Source of the DNA: Rhizobiaceae bacterium
GTDB lineage: Bacteria > Pseudomonadota > Alphaproteobacteria > Rhizobiales > Rhizobiaceae
DNA: 64,000 bases
Direction of reading: 5' to 3'
NCBI GenBank assembly: GCA_019635755.1
Contig: JAHBYW010000005.1
Location: 310,001-374,000 of the forward strand
The position numbers and the translations under genes are program-made. The notes under the pieces were generated by a model that was given only the letters and a program-made list of their open reading frames with translations, was not told the origin of the DNA and made no database searches. Positions 52,618 through 62,533 of this stretch are shown piece by piece (the stretch's first letter is position 1; each line of letters starts with the position of its first letter).

Positions 52618-55600
52618 CTATTTGAGCGCCAGGAGCGCCTTCACCAGCGTCTCGTCGACGTCGCCGGTGGCGGCCATTCCGTTGGCCTTCTGGAACGCTG
52701 CGATGGCCGACTTGGTCTTGGCGCCCATCAGGCCGTCGGCGGTGCCGGCATCGTAGCCGTTCTTGTTGAGGATCAGCTGGATGTTGCGAACCGCCTGGCG
52801 CATGTCGACGCTGGCCGTCGTGGTGCTGCTCTCGCGCCAGGCATCGGGAATCTCGACCGCGTTGGCCTCCGGCGATACCGGCTTGGCCTTCCACAGCTCC
52901 GCTTCGCCGCGGGCCTTGGTCAGCTGCTCCGGCCGCAGCGCGTTGGCGATCTCGTCGCGCTTGGCGGCGGCGTCGCGGTCGCCGGACTTGGCGACCAGCG
53001 CGAACCACTTGTAGGATTCCTCGAGGTCCTGCTCCATGCCGACGCCCTTGGCGGCCAGGATGCCGAGGTTGAACTGGCTGTCCTTCACGCCGAGCTCGGC
53101 GGCCTCCGCGAACCAGCGGGCCGCGGAATCGTTGTCGGGCGTCCCGTCCGCGCCCATCGCATAGAGCACGGCCAGATTGTGCATGGCGCTCGCGTTCCCC
53201 TGCTCGGCCGCCATCTGGTACCAGGTCTTCGCCTTGCCGATGTCGCGGGTAACGCCGAGGCCCTTCTCGTAGAAGTTGCCGATCCGGTATTGCGCGGGCG
53301 CCAGGCCGAGATCGGCGGCCTTCTCGTACCATGTCGCCGCCGCGGCCATGTCCTCCTTGACGCCACGGCCTTCGGCGTAGCGCGAGCCGATCTCGAACAT
53401 CGCCTTGGGGTCTCCCTGCTGGGCCGCTTCGCGCAGCTGCAGCGGGCCGGCATCGGCCGGAACGGCGTCCATCTGCAGCGGTGCCGATGCGACCGGCTCC
53501 TCGGCCGGTGCGGCGACGGCCGGCGCCTCGGTGGGCTGCGCCTGGCGAACGGCCCGCGGCGCTTCGGCGGCCGCCATCTCCGTTGCCTCATCCGACGCGT
53601 CGACGTCGGTCGTCGCGTCGACGGCGGTTTCTTCGACCGCCACGTCGTCCGCGGCGGCAACGGGGGCCGGCACGGTATCCGACGCCGATGCCGTCTCGGC
53701 TTCCAGCGGCGCGTCGATCGCCGGCGGCGTCGTGTCGGCCGCGTGCTGCTCGCCACGCATGAAGGCCTTGCCGAGCTGCAGGGCGGCCAAGGCCACCAGG
53801 ATCGCCACGGCCGCCATCAGGACAGGCTTGCGGCGGATGTTGAACAGGCTGCCCAGCGCGGAAGACTTGCCGGCGCTGGCGCCGGCCGTGCCGCGCTTCG
53901 CCACCTCCGCCTCCGCCGCCGCGGCCTGCGCGGCGCGCCGGGCGGCGGCGATGAAGTCGGACTTGGCGGCATCCGTCTCGCTGTGGCGCATCGGCTGGCC
54001 GCGCTCGTCGCGGACGCGGCGCATGATCGCGCTGAGATCCGGCGCGCCCGAACCCGGCTCCAGCGGCCGGTTGGCGGCCTTGGGGTCGAGCGGCTTGTCG
54101 ATGTCGGCGGGTTTCGCCTCGACGGTGATCTCAGGCTCGACGGCCAGCGTCGGCTCGACGCGCTCCTTCTTGGTGAAGGCGCGCGACAGGCCGCCCAGCA
54201 TCGAGCGGACGCGGCCGCCGCCCTCGACGGTATCGCTCTTGACGCCGTCGGTTGCTGCGGTCGCGGCTGCCGCCGCGGCCTCGGCCGGGCTCATCCTTGC
54301 CGTCATTTCAGGGCGCGTCTTGCCGAAGTCCGGGTCGCCGGCCAGCGGCGCCTCGATCTCGGGCTGGATCGGCGGCGTGACATCGAGCGTCGTCTTGCGT
54401 TGGGGTTCGGCCTCGCGGCGCGCCACCCGCGCGGCCCGGTCCTCTTCCAGCCGGCCGAGCCGGTCGACGATCTTCAGCAGCGTCTCGTGGATCGCCTCGA
54501 AGGTCTTGGTGTTGCGCTCGTCGACGCGGCGGTTGAGCTGGTCGAGCGCCTTGAGATCTTCCGCCAGCGCGGTCGCCGCGGCGGACTCCACGCCCGAACC
54601 GAGGGCGCGCACGGCATTGTCCGCCGCCTCGCGCGCGGCCTCGAGGATCGAGTCGCGGCTGTCGGCGATGGAGCGCTCGATCTCTTCCAGGCGCGGAGCG
54701 ATGTCCTCCAGTTCCGGCAGCGGCTGGCTGGGACGGGACAGGTGGTCGGAGAGGCTGGCGACCTGCGCCTCGATGCTGCGGATGAGCGTCGGGTCGATGG
54801 CCGCGACCTTGGCCGAGGAAACCTCCAGCTGCGCCGCGATGTCGTCCAGCCGCGCCTCGAGATTGCTGATCGCGGCATTGGCGGCCGGCGCCTTGCTTTC
54901 CAGCTTGCGCGCCAGTTCGCCGAAACGGGCGTCCATCGCGGCCATGATGCCGGACGTGTCCGGCTGCGCGGCGTTCCGCTGGTCGAGGCGCTCGGCCAGT
55001 TCTGCCAGGCGCAGCTCGAGGTCGCGGAAGAGCGCCTGGCCGTGCTCGATGGCGTCGCCCTGGTGGCGGTCGAACATGTCCGACAGCGCCTGGAACCGGC
55101 CCTCCATGCCACGCAGGATCTGCTCCGCGTCGGGAGCGGCGGGCGTGCTGTCCAGCTTGTCGGCGATCTGGGCGACCTGTCCGGCCAGTTTCTCCATCGC
55201 CTTCTCGGGAAGCTTGGCGCGGGCGGCGATCTCGTCGACGCGCTGCGTCAGGCCGTTCAGGCGGTCGATAACCTCCGCGCCGGGGCGGGAGTCGACCAGT
55301 TCCTCGATCTGGCGGGCGAGCGAGGAGATGCGCGCCTCGACGCGCTCGAAGGGCTGCGGGTCGAAGCTCGGCGTGTTCGCGGCGAGCGACGTAGCCACGA
55401 TGGCGCGCGAGATCTCGTCCAGCCGTTCCTCGATCTGGCCGAACGAGGCGGCGCTGACGCCTTCCTGCTGCCGTGCGAACTGGTCGACGGCGCCCGCCAG
55501 CGTGCGGACCTTGTCCTCCAGCGAGCGCATCGACAGCGATTCGGGGAGGTTGTTGACGGCGCGGTTGATGTCCTCGAGCCGGGTCTGCAGCACGGCGATC

Positions 55601-56295
55601 GCCGGATCTTGGTCGCGCGCCGCCGCGTCGGCGGCGTAGCGGTCCTCGAAACGGGCCCAGCGCATGTCGAAGTCGGTGGAGCGGGCCGATTCGTCCTGCG
55701 CCAGCGAATCCAGCGCGCCCTTGACCTGCTCGAGCTCGAGCCGGAGCAGGTTGACGCCCTTGTCGTCGCTGCGCTCGGCGAGCGCGTGAATGGCATGGGA
55801 GAGGCGCTCGAACTCGGCGCCGAGTTCGTTGCTCAGCCCGGTCGTCGCGCGGGAGGAGTAGGCCTTCTCGATGTCCTTGCGCAGGGAATCGAACTCCTGC
55901 TTCAGGCCCGCCGTCATCTGGTGGCGGAGCTCCTCGCGCAGCCCCTTGAGTTCGCAAGCGATCTTTCCGGCGGCGGCCAGGCCGTCCTCCTGCTCGCGAA
56001 CCCGCTCGATGTCGGCTGCCAGCGACTGGGCCGTCGCAGCCTCGGGAGCGCGGGCGCGCGGGCGGACATAGGGGCTGCTGTCGCGGGGCGGGTAGGCGCC
56101 GTCCCAGCGGGCGGCGGGGCGAGGGGACGCTGCCGCGGGAGGGGCCGGCGGGGCCGGCGGCGCGGCGGGCCGCGCCGGCCGGTCGATCCGCTGCTCGAGG
56201 GTCTCGAGCGTCCGGTTCAGCTCCTCGATCGACGCATGAACCTTGCGCTGCCTGCCGGCGTTCAAGGTGTCGAGATAGGACCGCTTGTTGTTCAT
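52618..56295 (-). CDS. PodJ-like polar localisation protein (coiled coil, TM, Sel1 repeats, peptidoglycan-binding domain)
   Basis: The 1225-residue protein begins MNNKRSYLDTLNAGRQRK. A long cytoplasmic coiled-coil region covers about residues 20-750 (many LEARLDDIAAQLE-like heptads). One membrane helix (VLMAAVAILVALAALQLGKA) follows. Periplasmic Sel1-like repeats come next (MFEIGSRYAEGRGVKEDMAA, AQYRIGNFYEKGLGVTRDIG, AMHNLAVLYAMGADG, SQFNLGILAAKGVGMEQDL). A C-terminal peptidoglycan-binding domain ends it (IQLILNKNGYDAGTADGLMG). This order matches PodJ/PodJL of Caulobacter and rhizobia, which organise the cell pole. The large antisense frame is a codon-bias shadow. The start is ATG 56295 without a strong SD. 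Confidence 0.88.
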   Translation of the reverse strand: MNNKRSYLDTLNAGRQRKVHASIEELNRTLETLEQRIDRPARPAAPPAPPAPPAAASPRPAARWDGAYPPRDSSPYVRPRARAPEAATAQSLAADIERVREQEDGLAAAGKIACELKGLREELRHQMTAGLKQEFDSLRKDIEKAYSSRATTGLSNELGAEFERLSHAIHALAERSDDKGVNLLRLELEQVKGALDSLAQDESARSTDFDMRWARFEDRYAADAAARDQDPAIAVLQTRLEDINRAVNNLPESLSMRSLEDKVRTLAGAVDQFARQQEGVSAASFGQIEERLDEISRAIVATSLAANTPSFDPQPFERVEARISSLARQIEELVDSRPGAEVIDRLNGLTQRVDEIAARAKLPEKAMEKLAGQVAQIADKLDSTPAAPDAEQILRGMEGRFQALSDMFDRHQGDAIEHGQALFRDLELRLAELAERLDQRNAAQPDTSGIMAAMDARFGELARKLESKAPAANAAISNLEARLDDIAAQLEVSSAKVAAIDPTLIRSIEAQVASLSDHLSRPSQPLPELEDIAPRLEEIERSIADSRDSILEAAREAADNAVRALGSGVESAAATALAEDLKALDQLNRRVDERNTKTFEAIHETLLKIVDRLGRLEEDRAARVARREAEPQRKTTLDVTPPIQPEIEAPLAGDPDFGKTRPEMTARMSPAEAAAAAATAATDGVKSDTVEGGGRVRSMLGGLSRAFTKKERVEPTLAVEPEITVEAKPADIDKPLDPKAANRPLEPGSGAPDLSAIMRRVRDERGQPMRHSETDAAKSDFIAAARRAAQAAAAEAEVAKRGTAGASAGKSSALGSLFNIRRKPVLMAAVAILVALAALQLGKAFMRGEQHAADTTPPAIDAPLEAETASASDTVPAPVAAADDVAVEETAVDATTDVDASDEATEMAAAEAPRAVRQAQPTEAPAVAAPAEEPVASAPLQMDAVPADAGPLQLREAAQQGDPKAMFEIGSRYAEGRGVKEDMAAAATWYEKAADLGLAPAQYRIGNFYEKGLGVTRDIGKAKTWYQMAAEQGNASAMHNLAVLYAMGADGTPDNDSAARWFAEAAELGVKDSQFNLGILAAKGVGMEQDLEESYKWFALVAKSGDRDAAAKRDEIANALRPEQLTKARGEAELWKAKPVSPEANAVEIPDAWRESSTTTASVDMRQAVRNIQLILNKNGYDAGTADGLMGAKTKSAIAAFQKANGMAATGDVDETLVKALLALK

Positions 56296-56603
56296 CGAGA
56301 CGTCCGTTGGCCAAACCCGCTGGTGATACGACCAGCATCGCGCCGACACTCCCTGGGCGGGACACGGCCGCGGCGACGGGCAGCGGCGGAAGAACTTCCA
56401 GGGCGTTGGCCCCCGGTCCGAACAGCCGTGAACAATGCGAGACAGGATAACCACGGAACGCCGACATGCGCACAATTCGCCGATCGTGGTAAACAAGGCG
56501 TTAACCTAGGTTACCAAAGCCGCTGCGGCGTGCCGGGCGGCGTGAAACAGTGGCGCGACACTATGTAACGGTTTCGCGCTTGCCTCCCCCAGGGGCCCTA
56601 GCT

Positions 56604-56625
56604 ATATCATTTACGTAAACGTAAC
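56604..56625. promoter_or_regulatory. LiuR-type operator before liuR
   Basis: The sequence ATATCATTTACG followed by TAAACGTAAC aligns with the sites at 57323 and 41225. The TTTACG...AAACGT core and right arm are kept; the left arm is weaker. It lies about 120 bp before the MerR-family gene at 56744 and 309 bp before podJ on the other strand. Autoregulation is inferred. Confidence 0.55.
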
Positions 56626-56743
56626 AGCGATGCGGCCGCGCCGCGAATCGCGCCTTGAAACCCGAACGGGGGCCGAAGCCCCGACGCGCCCGTTCAGGCG
56701 GAGCCCTCCCAAGCTGCCGCCGCCAACCCGGGGAAGTTGAGAC

Positions 56744-57196
56744 ATGGACGAGATGACGATGGCCGCAAGCACGGCGGCCAATTCCAATGATGTCATGGCC
56801 GGATCCTCCGACGGGTATGCGCGGATCGGCGAAATGGCGAAGACCTACGGCGTGACCCTGCGCACGCTGCGCTTCTACGAGGACAAGGGGCTGCTCGAAC
56901 CCCGGCGCGAGGGCAACACGCGCCTGTATTCGCGGCGCGACCGCTCCCGCCTCAAGCTGATCCTGCTCGGCCGCAAGGTCGGATTCTCGCTGCGCGAGGT
57001 CAAGCAGATCATGGATCTGTACGATCCGGCCGGCTCGAACGCCAAGCAGCTCAAGCTGGCCCTGGAGAAGTCCGAAAAGCAGCTGTCCCGCCTGCACAAG
57101 CAGCGCGACAGCCTCGACGAGGCGATCGGCGAACTGTCCGACCTGATCTCGGTCGTGCGCGGCAAGCTCGGGGAGCGCACCCAGGCGGCGTCCTGA
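56744..57196 (+). CDS. liuR: MerR-family regulator, LiuR type
   Basis: The 150-residue protein carries a winged HTH at residues ~25-65 (YARIGEMAKTYGVTLRTLRF, YEDKGLLEPRREGNTRLYSR) and a C-terminal dimerisation coiled coil (LKLALEKSEKQLSRLHKQRD). It lacks metal-binding cysteines. LiuR-type regulators control branched-chain amino acid and fatty acyl-CoA degradation and bind palindromes containing ACGTNNACGT-like cores. Here such sites precede this gene, the acyl-CoA dehydrogenase operon directly downstream, and the nitronate monooxygenase gene at 41206. An intrinsic terminator follows the stop. Confidence 0.82.
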   Translation: MDEMTMAASTAANSNDVMAGSSDGYARIGEMAKTYGVTLRTLRFYEDKGLLEPRREGNTRLYSRRDRSRLKLILLGRKVGFSLREVKQIMDLYDPAGSNAKQLKLALEKSEKQLSRLHKQRDSLDEAIGELSDLISVVRGKLGERTQAAS

Positions 57197-57221
57197 CGCC
57201 CCGCGCAGTTCGCACCGACTG

Positions 57222-57252
57222 AAATCGCGGCCTTCGGCCGCGATTTTCGTTT
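57222..57252 (+). terminator. Rho-independent terminator of liuR
   Basis: AAATCGCGGCC and GGCCGCGATTT form a perfect 11-bp stem around TTC, followed by TCGTTT. It starts 26 bp after the liuR stop codon and separates it from the beta-oxidation operon. Confidence 0.88.
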
Positions 57253-57322
57253 GGAGGCGGAAAACAGCGCGGTCCTGCCGTGACCCAGCGTAATCCACAG
57301 GCCTGGCGCGCGCGAGCGCAAA

Positions 57323-57344
57323 TTGACGTTTACGCAAACGTCAA
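57323..57344. promoter_or_regulatory. LiuR-type operator of the beta-oxidation operon
   Basis: TTGACGTTTACG followed by CAAACGTCAA is a near-perfect 22-bp palindrome (arms TTGACGTTT/AAACGTCAA exact). It lies 84 bp upstream of the acyl-CoA dehydrogenase start. The TTGACG could double as a -35 element, so bound regulator would occlude RNA polymerase. Regulation by the adjacent MerR-family protein is inferred. Confidence 0.78.
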
Positions 57345-57427
57345 AGTTTGCTAGTGTGGCGGCACTGTCGTTTCGGTCCGCGGGGAGCGCGACCGGAGCC
57401 GTTTGGATACGATGTGGAGGATATGGC

Positions 57428-59224
57428 ATGCCGATCTACAGGGCGCCGGTCCGGGATACCCTTTTTGTCCTGAACGACGTGCTCGGATACGAGCGATACT
57501 CCAACCTGCCCGGTTTCTCTGACGCGCCGCCGGACGTGCTCGAGGCGATTCTGGCGGAAGGCGCGAAGTTCGCCGAGAACGTCGTCCAGCCGACCAACCG
57601 CACGGGCGACGTCGAAGGCTGCAAGCGCGCCGATGACGGCTCGGTCACCACGCCGACCGGATTCAAGGACGCCTACCAGGCCTACCGCGAGGGCGGCTGG
57701 ATGGGACTTGCCGTGCCTGCCGAGTATGGCGGGCAGGGCCTGCCCTACACCGTGCACTCGGCGGTCGGCGAGTATTTCTCCGCCGCGAACATGGCTTTCA
57801 TGATGTATCCGGGCCTGACGCAGGGCGCGATCGCCGCCATCGTCGCGCATGGCAGCGACGAGCAGAAGCAGGCCTGGCTGCCGAAGATGACCGACGGTGC
57901 CTGGACCGGCACGATGAACCTGACCGAGCCGCACTGCGGCACCGACCTGGGCCTGCTGCGCTCGAAGGCGGTACCGGCCGGCGATGGCAGCTACAGGATT
58001 TCCGGCCAGAAGATCTTCATCTCCGCCGGCGAGCACGACATGTCGGAGAACATCGTGCACCTGGTGCTGGCCCGCATCGAGGGCGCGCCGGAGGGCGTGA
58101 AGGGCATATCGCTTTTCATCGTGCCGAAGTTCCTGCCCGACGAGGCCGGCAATCCGGGCAAGCGCAACGCCGTCTCCTGCGGTTCGATCGAGGAGAAGAT
58201 GGGCATCCACGGCAATGCCACCTGCGTCATGAACTATGACGAGGCGACCGGCTGGCTGCTCGGCGAAGCGAATGGCGGCCTGAAGGCGATGTTCACGATG
58301 ATGAACGAGGCGCGGCTGGGCGTCGGCCTGCAGGGCCACGCGGTCGCCGAGGTCGCCTACCAGAACGCCGTCGCCTACGCCAAGGAGCGGATCCAGGGCC
58401 GGTCGCTGTCGGGCGTCAAGGCGCCGGACAAGAGAGCCGATCCGATTATCGTGCACCCCGACATCCGCCGGAAGCTGATGACGATGAAGGCGTTCATCGA
58501 GGCCGGCCGCGCGCTGATCCTGTGGACGGCGATCAAGTCCGACGTGGCGCACCGCTCCGGCGACGACAAGGACCGCCAGGCGGCCGACGACCATCTCGGC
58601 CTGATGACGCCGATCATCAAGGGCGTGTTGACCGACAAGGGCTTCGAGCACGCCGTGATGGCGCAGCAGGTGTTCGGCGGCCACGGCTATATCGAAGAGC
58701 ACGGCATGAGCCAGTTCGTGCGCGATGCGCGTATCGCCATGATCTATGAGGGCGCCAACGGCGTGCAGGCGCTGGATCTGGTCGGCCGCAAGCTCGGCTT
58801 GAACGGCGGCCGCGCGGTTCAGGCCTTCTTCAAGGAAGTCGGCGAATTCTGCGAGGAGAACCGCGCCGACGAGAAGATGGCACCCTTCACAAAGGCGCTG
58901 AAGAAGGGGCTGAACGACCTGCAGGCGGCCACGATGTGGCTGATGCAGAACGCCATGCAGAAGCCCGACAATGCCGGCGCGGCGTCGACCGACTACATGC
59001 ACCTCTTCGGCCTCGTGGCGCTGGGCTACATGTGGGCGCAGATGGCAAAGACCGCGCAGGGCAAGCTGGGCGCCGGCGCCGACGCCGACGCCGGTTTCTA
59101 CGAGACCAAGATGGTGACCGCGCGCTACTTCATGGAGCGCGTGATGCCGGAGACCGGCGCGCACCTCGCCCGCATCTCCACCGGCGCCGACACGATGATG
59201 GCGCTGCCGGCGGAGGCATTTTAA
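57428..59224 (+). CDS. Acyl-CoA dehydrogenase, long form with extra C-terminal domain
   Basis: The 598-residue protein begins [20 protein letters not shown] and follows the ~600-residue acyl-CoA dehydrogenase class that includes DmdC and AcdA-like enzymes. Signatures are [20 protein letters not shown] (substrate/FAD loop), [20 protein letters not shown], and [18 protein letters not shown] with the catalytic-region Glu. A C-terminal helical extension ([20 protein letters not shown]) is typical of this class. It catalyses alpha,beta-desaturation of an acyl-CoA. GGAGG lies seven bases before ATG 57428. First gene of the operon. Confidence 0.93.
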   Translation: MPIYRAPVRDTLFVLNDVLGYERYSNLPGFSDAPPDVLEAILAEGAKFAENVVQPTNRTGDVEGCKRADDGSVTTPTGFKDAYQAYREGGWMGLAVPAEYGGQGLPYTVHSAVGEYFSAANMAFMMYPGLTQGAIAAIVAHGSDEQKQAWLPKMTDGAWTGTMNLTEPHCGTDLGLLRSKAVPAGDGSYRISGQKIFISAGEHDMSENIVHLVLARIEGAPEGVKGISLFIVPKFLPDEAGNPGKRNAVSCGSIEEKMGIHGNATCVMNYDEATGWLLGEANGGLKAMFTMMNEARLGVGLQGHAVAEVAYQNAVAYAKERIQGRSLSGVKAPDKRADPIIVHPDIRRKLMTMKAFIEAGRALILWTAIKSDVAHRSGDDKDRQAADDHLGLMTPIIKGVLTDKGFEHAVMAQQVFGGHGYIEEHGMSQFVRDARIAMIYEGANGVQALDLVGRKLGLNGGRAVQAFFKEVGEFCEENRADEKMAPFTKALKKGLNDLQAATMWLMQNAMQKPDNAGAASTDYMHLFGLVALGYMWAQMAKTAQGKLGAGADADAGFYETKMVTARYFMERVMPETGAHLARISTGADTMMALPAEAF

Positions 59225-59229
59225 GCTGC

Positions 59230-60402
59230 ATGACCACCAATCCCGCTTCCGTCCTCGAACTGCCAAAGCCCCGCTGGGCCAGCGACGACGTCGCCATGCT
59301 CTATGACATGGCATCGCGCTTCCTGACCGACGAGATCAAGCCGAACTACGATGCCTTCGAGGAGGCGGAGATCTTCGATCGCGCGAGCTGGCAGAAGGCC
59401 GGCGCCAACGGCCTGCTGTGCGCCTCGATGCCGGAGGAATATGGCGGCTCGGGCGGCACATTCGCGCATGAGAGCGCGATCATCGAGGCGATCAGCCATG
59501 TCGGCGTCGATGGCTTCGGCATCGCGCTCCATAACTCGATCGTCGCGCCTTACATTCTTCACTACGGCTCGGAGGAGCAGAAGAAGAAATGGCTGCCGCG
59601 GATGGCGACGGGCGAGCTGATCGGCGCCATCGCCATGACGGAGCCTGGTGCCGGGTCCGACCTGCAGGGCGTCAAGACGCGCGCTGAGCGCGACGGCAAC
59701 CACTACCGGATCAACGGCTCCAAGACCTTCATCACCAACGGCCAGCTGGCGAACCTCATCATCGTCGTCACCAAGACGGACCCGGCCAAGGGCGCCAAAG
59801 GCACCTCGCTGATCGTGGTCGAGACGGACGAGGTCGAGGGTTTCCGCCGCGGCCGCAACCTCGACAAGATCGGGCTGAAGTCGAACGACACCTCCGAACT
59901 GTTCTTCGAGGACGTGCGCGTGCCCACCTCGAACCTGCTCGGTCACGAGGAAGGGCAGGGGTTCGTGCAGCTGATGCAGCAGCTGCCGCAGGAACGGCTG
60001 CAGATCGGCACGACGGCCATCGCGGCGATCGAGCGCGCGCTGGCGCTTACCATCGACTACGTCAAGGAGCGCAAGGCCTTCGGCAAGGCCATCCTCGACT
60101 TCCAGAACACGCAGTTCAGGCTGGCGGAGCTGAAGACCGAGGCGACCGTCGGGCGCGTGTTCTACAACGACTGCGTCCAGCGCCACATCAATGGCGGCCT
60201 CGACCCAGTTACCGCGTCGATGGCGAAGTACTGGCTGTCGGACCTGCAGGGCAAGGTTGTCGACGAGTGCCTGCAGCTGCACGGCGGTTACGGGTACATG
60301 AACGAGTATCCGATCGCGCGCATGTGGCGCGACGCGCGCGTGCAGCGTATCTACGGCGGCACCAACGAGATCATGAAACTGCTGATCGCGCGGAGCCTCT
60401 GA
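59230..60402 (+). CDS. Acyl-CoA dehydrogenase (short form)
   Basis: The 390-residue protein has the standard ACAD fold: AIAMTEPGAGSDLQGVKTRA, NGSKTFITNGQLANLIIVVT, QLHGGYGYMNEYPIARMWRD and RIYGGTNEIMKLLIARSL with the catalytic-region Glu of GGTNE. It desaturates acyl-CoA esters, passing electrons to ETF. It starts 5 bp after the preceding dehydrogenase gene, and its stop overlaps the next start (TGATG). Confidence 0.95.
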   Translation: MTTNPASVLELPKPRWASDDVAMLYDMASRFLTDEIKPNYDAFEEAEIFDRASWQKAGANGLLCASMPEEYGGSGGTFAHESAIIEAISHVGVDGFGIALHNSIVAPYILHYGSEEQKKKWLPRMATGELIGAIAMTEPGAGSDLQGVKTRAERDGNHYRINGSKTFITNGQLANLIIVVTKTDPAKGAKGTSLIVVETDEVEGFRRGRNLDKIGLKSNDTSELFFEDVRVPTSNLLGHEEGQGFVQLMQQLPQERLQIGTTAIAAIERALALTIDYVKERKAFGKAILDFQNTQFRLAELKTEATVGRVFYNDCVQRHINGGLDPVTASMAKYWLSDLQGKVVDECLQLHGGYGYMNEYPIARMWRDARVQRIYGGTNEIMKLLIARSL

Positions 60403-61037
60403 TGGCGGAGTTCACGCTTCACTCGTTCTGGCAGAGCGGCAACTCGTTCAAGGCGGCGATCATGCTGCAGCTGAACGGGGCGGACTGGCAGGCGCAGCGC
60501 GTTGCCTTCTTCGCCGGGGAGACGCGCACACAGCCCTTTCGCGACACGAATGTGATGGGTGAGGCGCCGGTGCTTGTGCATCACCGCCCAGGAAGCGACT
60601 TCACGCTCAGCCAGTCGGGCGCGATCCTGCACTATCTCGCGAAGCGTTTCGGCACATACGGGGCGGTGAACGAGCAAGAGGAGTACGAGATCCTGCGCTG
60701 GATCCTCTTCGACAACCACAAGCTGACCAGCTATTCGGCGACGGCGCGGTTCTTGCGGACGTTCCAGAAGAAGCCCGACGACGATCCGGTCGTGGCGTTC
60801 TTTCTTGCCCGGGCGAAGGGTGCGCTGAAGGTTCTGGATGCCCATATGACGGGTCGGGACTGGGTCGCCGCCGACCGCGTCACGATCGCCGACCTGTCGC
60901 TTTGCGCCTATCAGTTCTGGCCGGGGCAGATCGGTTACGACCCGGACGAGTACCCGGCCGTGAAGGCCTGGCTGGCGCGGCTCAGCGCGCTGCCGGGCTG
61001 GAAGCCGGCCGAGGAGTTGATGCCCGACGGCATGTAG
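60402..61037 (+). CDS. Glutathione S-transferase family protein
   Basis: The 211-residue protein has an N-terminal thioredoxin-like domain (FTLHSFWQSGNSFKAAIMLQ, GEAPVLVHHRPG, LSQSGAILHYLAKRFG with the gamma-glutamyl-binding Gln-Ser). The C-terminal helical domain includes WVAADRVTIADLSLCAYQFW. It may conjugate or reduce reactive acyl or enal intermediates of the pathway. Coupled by TGATG overlap with the dehydrogenase gene. Confidence 0.9.
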   Translation: MAEFTLHSFWQSGNSFKAAIMLQLNGADWQAQRVAFFAGETRTQPFRDTNVMGEAPVLVHHRPGSDFTLSQSGAILHYLAKRFGTYGAVNEQEEYEILRWILFDNHKLTSYSATARFLRTFQKKPDDDPVVAFFLARAKGALKVLDAHMTGRDWVAADRVTIADLSLCAYQFWPGQIGYDPDEYPAVKAWLARLSALPGWKPAEELMPDGM

Positions 61038-61095
61038 CCGCGGCAGGTGAGATGCGAACGAGGCCGCGCGCGCGGCCGCACGAAGGAGAACGCCA

Positions 61096-62304
61096 ATGGC
61101 TGACGTATTCGTCTACGACGCGGTGCGCACGCCGCGCGGACGCGGCAAGAAGGACGGTTCGCTGCACGAGGTGCCCGCGGTGCGGCTGGGCGCCAAGGTT
61201 CTCGAGGCCGTGCGCGACCGCAACGGTCTCGACACCGGTACCGTCGACGACATCATCTTCGGCTGCGTCGACCCGGTCGGCGAAGCCGGTGCCGTCATTC
61301 CGCGCGCTGCTGCCTTCGAGGCGGGCTACGACATGAAGGCGCCCGGCATGCAGATCTCGCGCTTCTGCGCGTCGGGCCTCGATGCCATCAATCTCGGCGC
61401 GGCGAAGATCGCCCAGGGCGCCGACGACATCGTCATCGCTGGCGGCGTGGAATCGATGAGCCGCGTCGGCATGGGCATGTCGGGCGGCGCCTGGTTCATG
61501 GACCCGTCCGTCGGCCTGCCGGCCTACTTCGTGCCGCAGGGCGTTTCCGCGGATCTGATCGCGGCGAAATACGGGTTCTCGCGCGACGACGTCGACGCCT
61601 ATGCGGTGGAGAGCCAGAAGCGCGCGGCGAACGCATGGGAGAAGGGCTACTTCAAGAAATCCGTCGTGCCGGTGAAGGACCAGAACGGCCTGACGATCCT
61701 GGCGCATGACGAGCACATGCGGCCGACGACCGACATGCAGTCGCTCGCCTCGCTCAACCCGTCCTTCCAGATGCCGGGCGAGATGGGCGGTTTCGCCGCC
61801 GTCGCGATCCAGCGGCACCCGGAGGTCGAGGAGATCAACTACGTCCATCACGCCGGCAATTCGTCGGGCATCGTGGACGGCGCCGCCGCGGTGCTGCTCG
61901 GCTCCAAAAAGGGCGGCAAGTCGATGGGCCTGACCCCGCGCGCGAAGATCCGCGCCTTCTCCAACATCGGCTCGGAGCCGGCGATCATGCTGACCGGCCC
62001 GGTTGACGTGACCCGCAAGCTGCTGGCCCGCGCCAAGATGAAGATCGAGGACATCGACCTTTTCGAGCTGAACGAGGCGTTCGCGTCCGTCGTGCTGCGC
62101 TACATGCAGGCCTTCGACATTCCGCACGACAAGATCAACGTGAACGGCGGGGCGATCGCCATGGGCCATCCGCTCGGCGCGACCGGCGCGATGATCTTCG
62201 GCACGGTGCTGGACGAACTCGAGCGGCGCAACCTGAAGACCGCGCTGGTCACGCTCTGCATCGGCGCTGGCATGGGCACCGCGACGATCATCGAGCGGGT
62301 GTGA
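61096..62304 (+). CDS. fadA: Acetyl-CoA C-acyltransferase (thiolase)
   Basis: The 402-residue thiolase has the nucleophile C91 ([13 protein letters not shown]), H358 ([11 protein letters not shown]) and C388 (TLCIGAGMG), plus [20 protein letters not shown]. It cleaves 3-ketoacyl-CoA with CoA in the last step of beta-oxidation. AAGGAG precedes ATG 61096. It is followed by an extragenic repeat and then the multifunctional FadB-type gene, its usual partner. Confidence 0.95.
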   Translation: MADVFVYDAVRTPRGRGKKDGSLHEVPAVRLGAKVLEAVRDRNGLDTGTVDDIIFGCVDPVGEAGAVIPRAAAFEAGYDMKAPGMQISRFCASGLDAINLGAAKIAQGADDIVIAGGVESMSRVGMGMSGGAWFMDPSVGLPAYFVPQGVSADLIAAKYGFSRDDVDAYAVESQKRAANAWEKGYFKKSVVPVKDQNGLTILAHDEHMRPTTDMQSLASLNPSFQMPGEMGGFAAVAIQRHPEVEEINYVHHAGNSSGIVDGAAAVLLGSKKGGKSMGLTPRAKIRAFSNIGSEPAIMLTGPVDVTRKLLARAKMKIEDIDLFELNEAFASVVLRYMQAFDIPHDKINVNGGAIAMGHPLGATGAMIFGTVLDELERRNLKTALVTLCIGAGMGTATIIERV

Positions 62305-62314
62305 ACGCGGATCT

Positions 62315-62472
62315 CCCTCCCCCTTGAGGGGAGGGTGGCCGGCCCAAGGGCCGGCCGGGTGGGGCTACACAGTAGAAGCAGCGGCATTCACGAGAAGCAG
62401 ATTTGGGTCGAGTGATCTCCGAGGACCCCACCCGCCTCGCTTCGCTCGGCACCCTCCCCTCGAGGGGGAGGG
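62315..62472. repeat. Palindromic GC-rich extragenic repeat (RIME-like), copy 2
   Basis: The arm order is the same as at 44671-44850: CCCTCCCCCTTGAGGGGAGGG, a GGCCGGC hairpin, GGGTGGGG, then CCCCACCC and CCCTCCCCTCGAGGGGGAGGG split by the central loop. It sits between the thiolase and fadB-like genes and may act as an mRNA-stabilising or attenuating structure within the operon. Confidence 0.78.
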
Positions 62473-62533
62473 ATCGCAGTTTCCACGGCGCGGTCAGCCG
62501 CCGACGCAACCAAATACGAGGAGAAACTCTCCA

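Noticed and set aside
53179-56568. 1129-codon plus-strand frame opposite the PodJ-like gene.
   Set aside because: Shadow of a coiled-coil gene with strong GC3; no domain, no SD.
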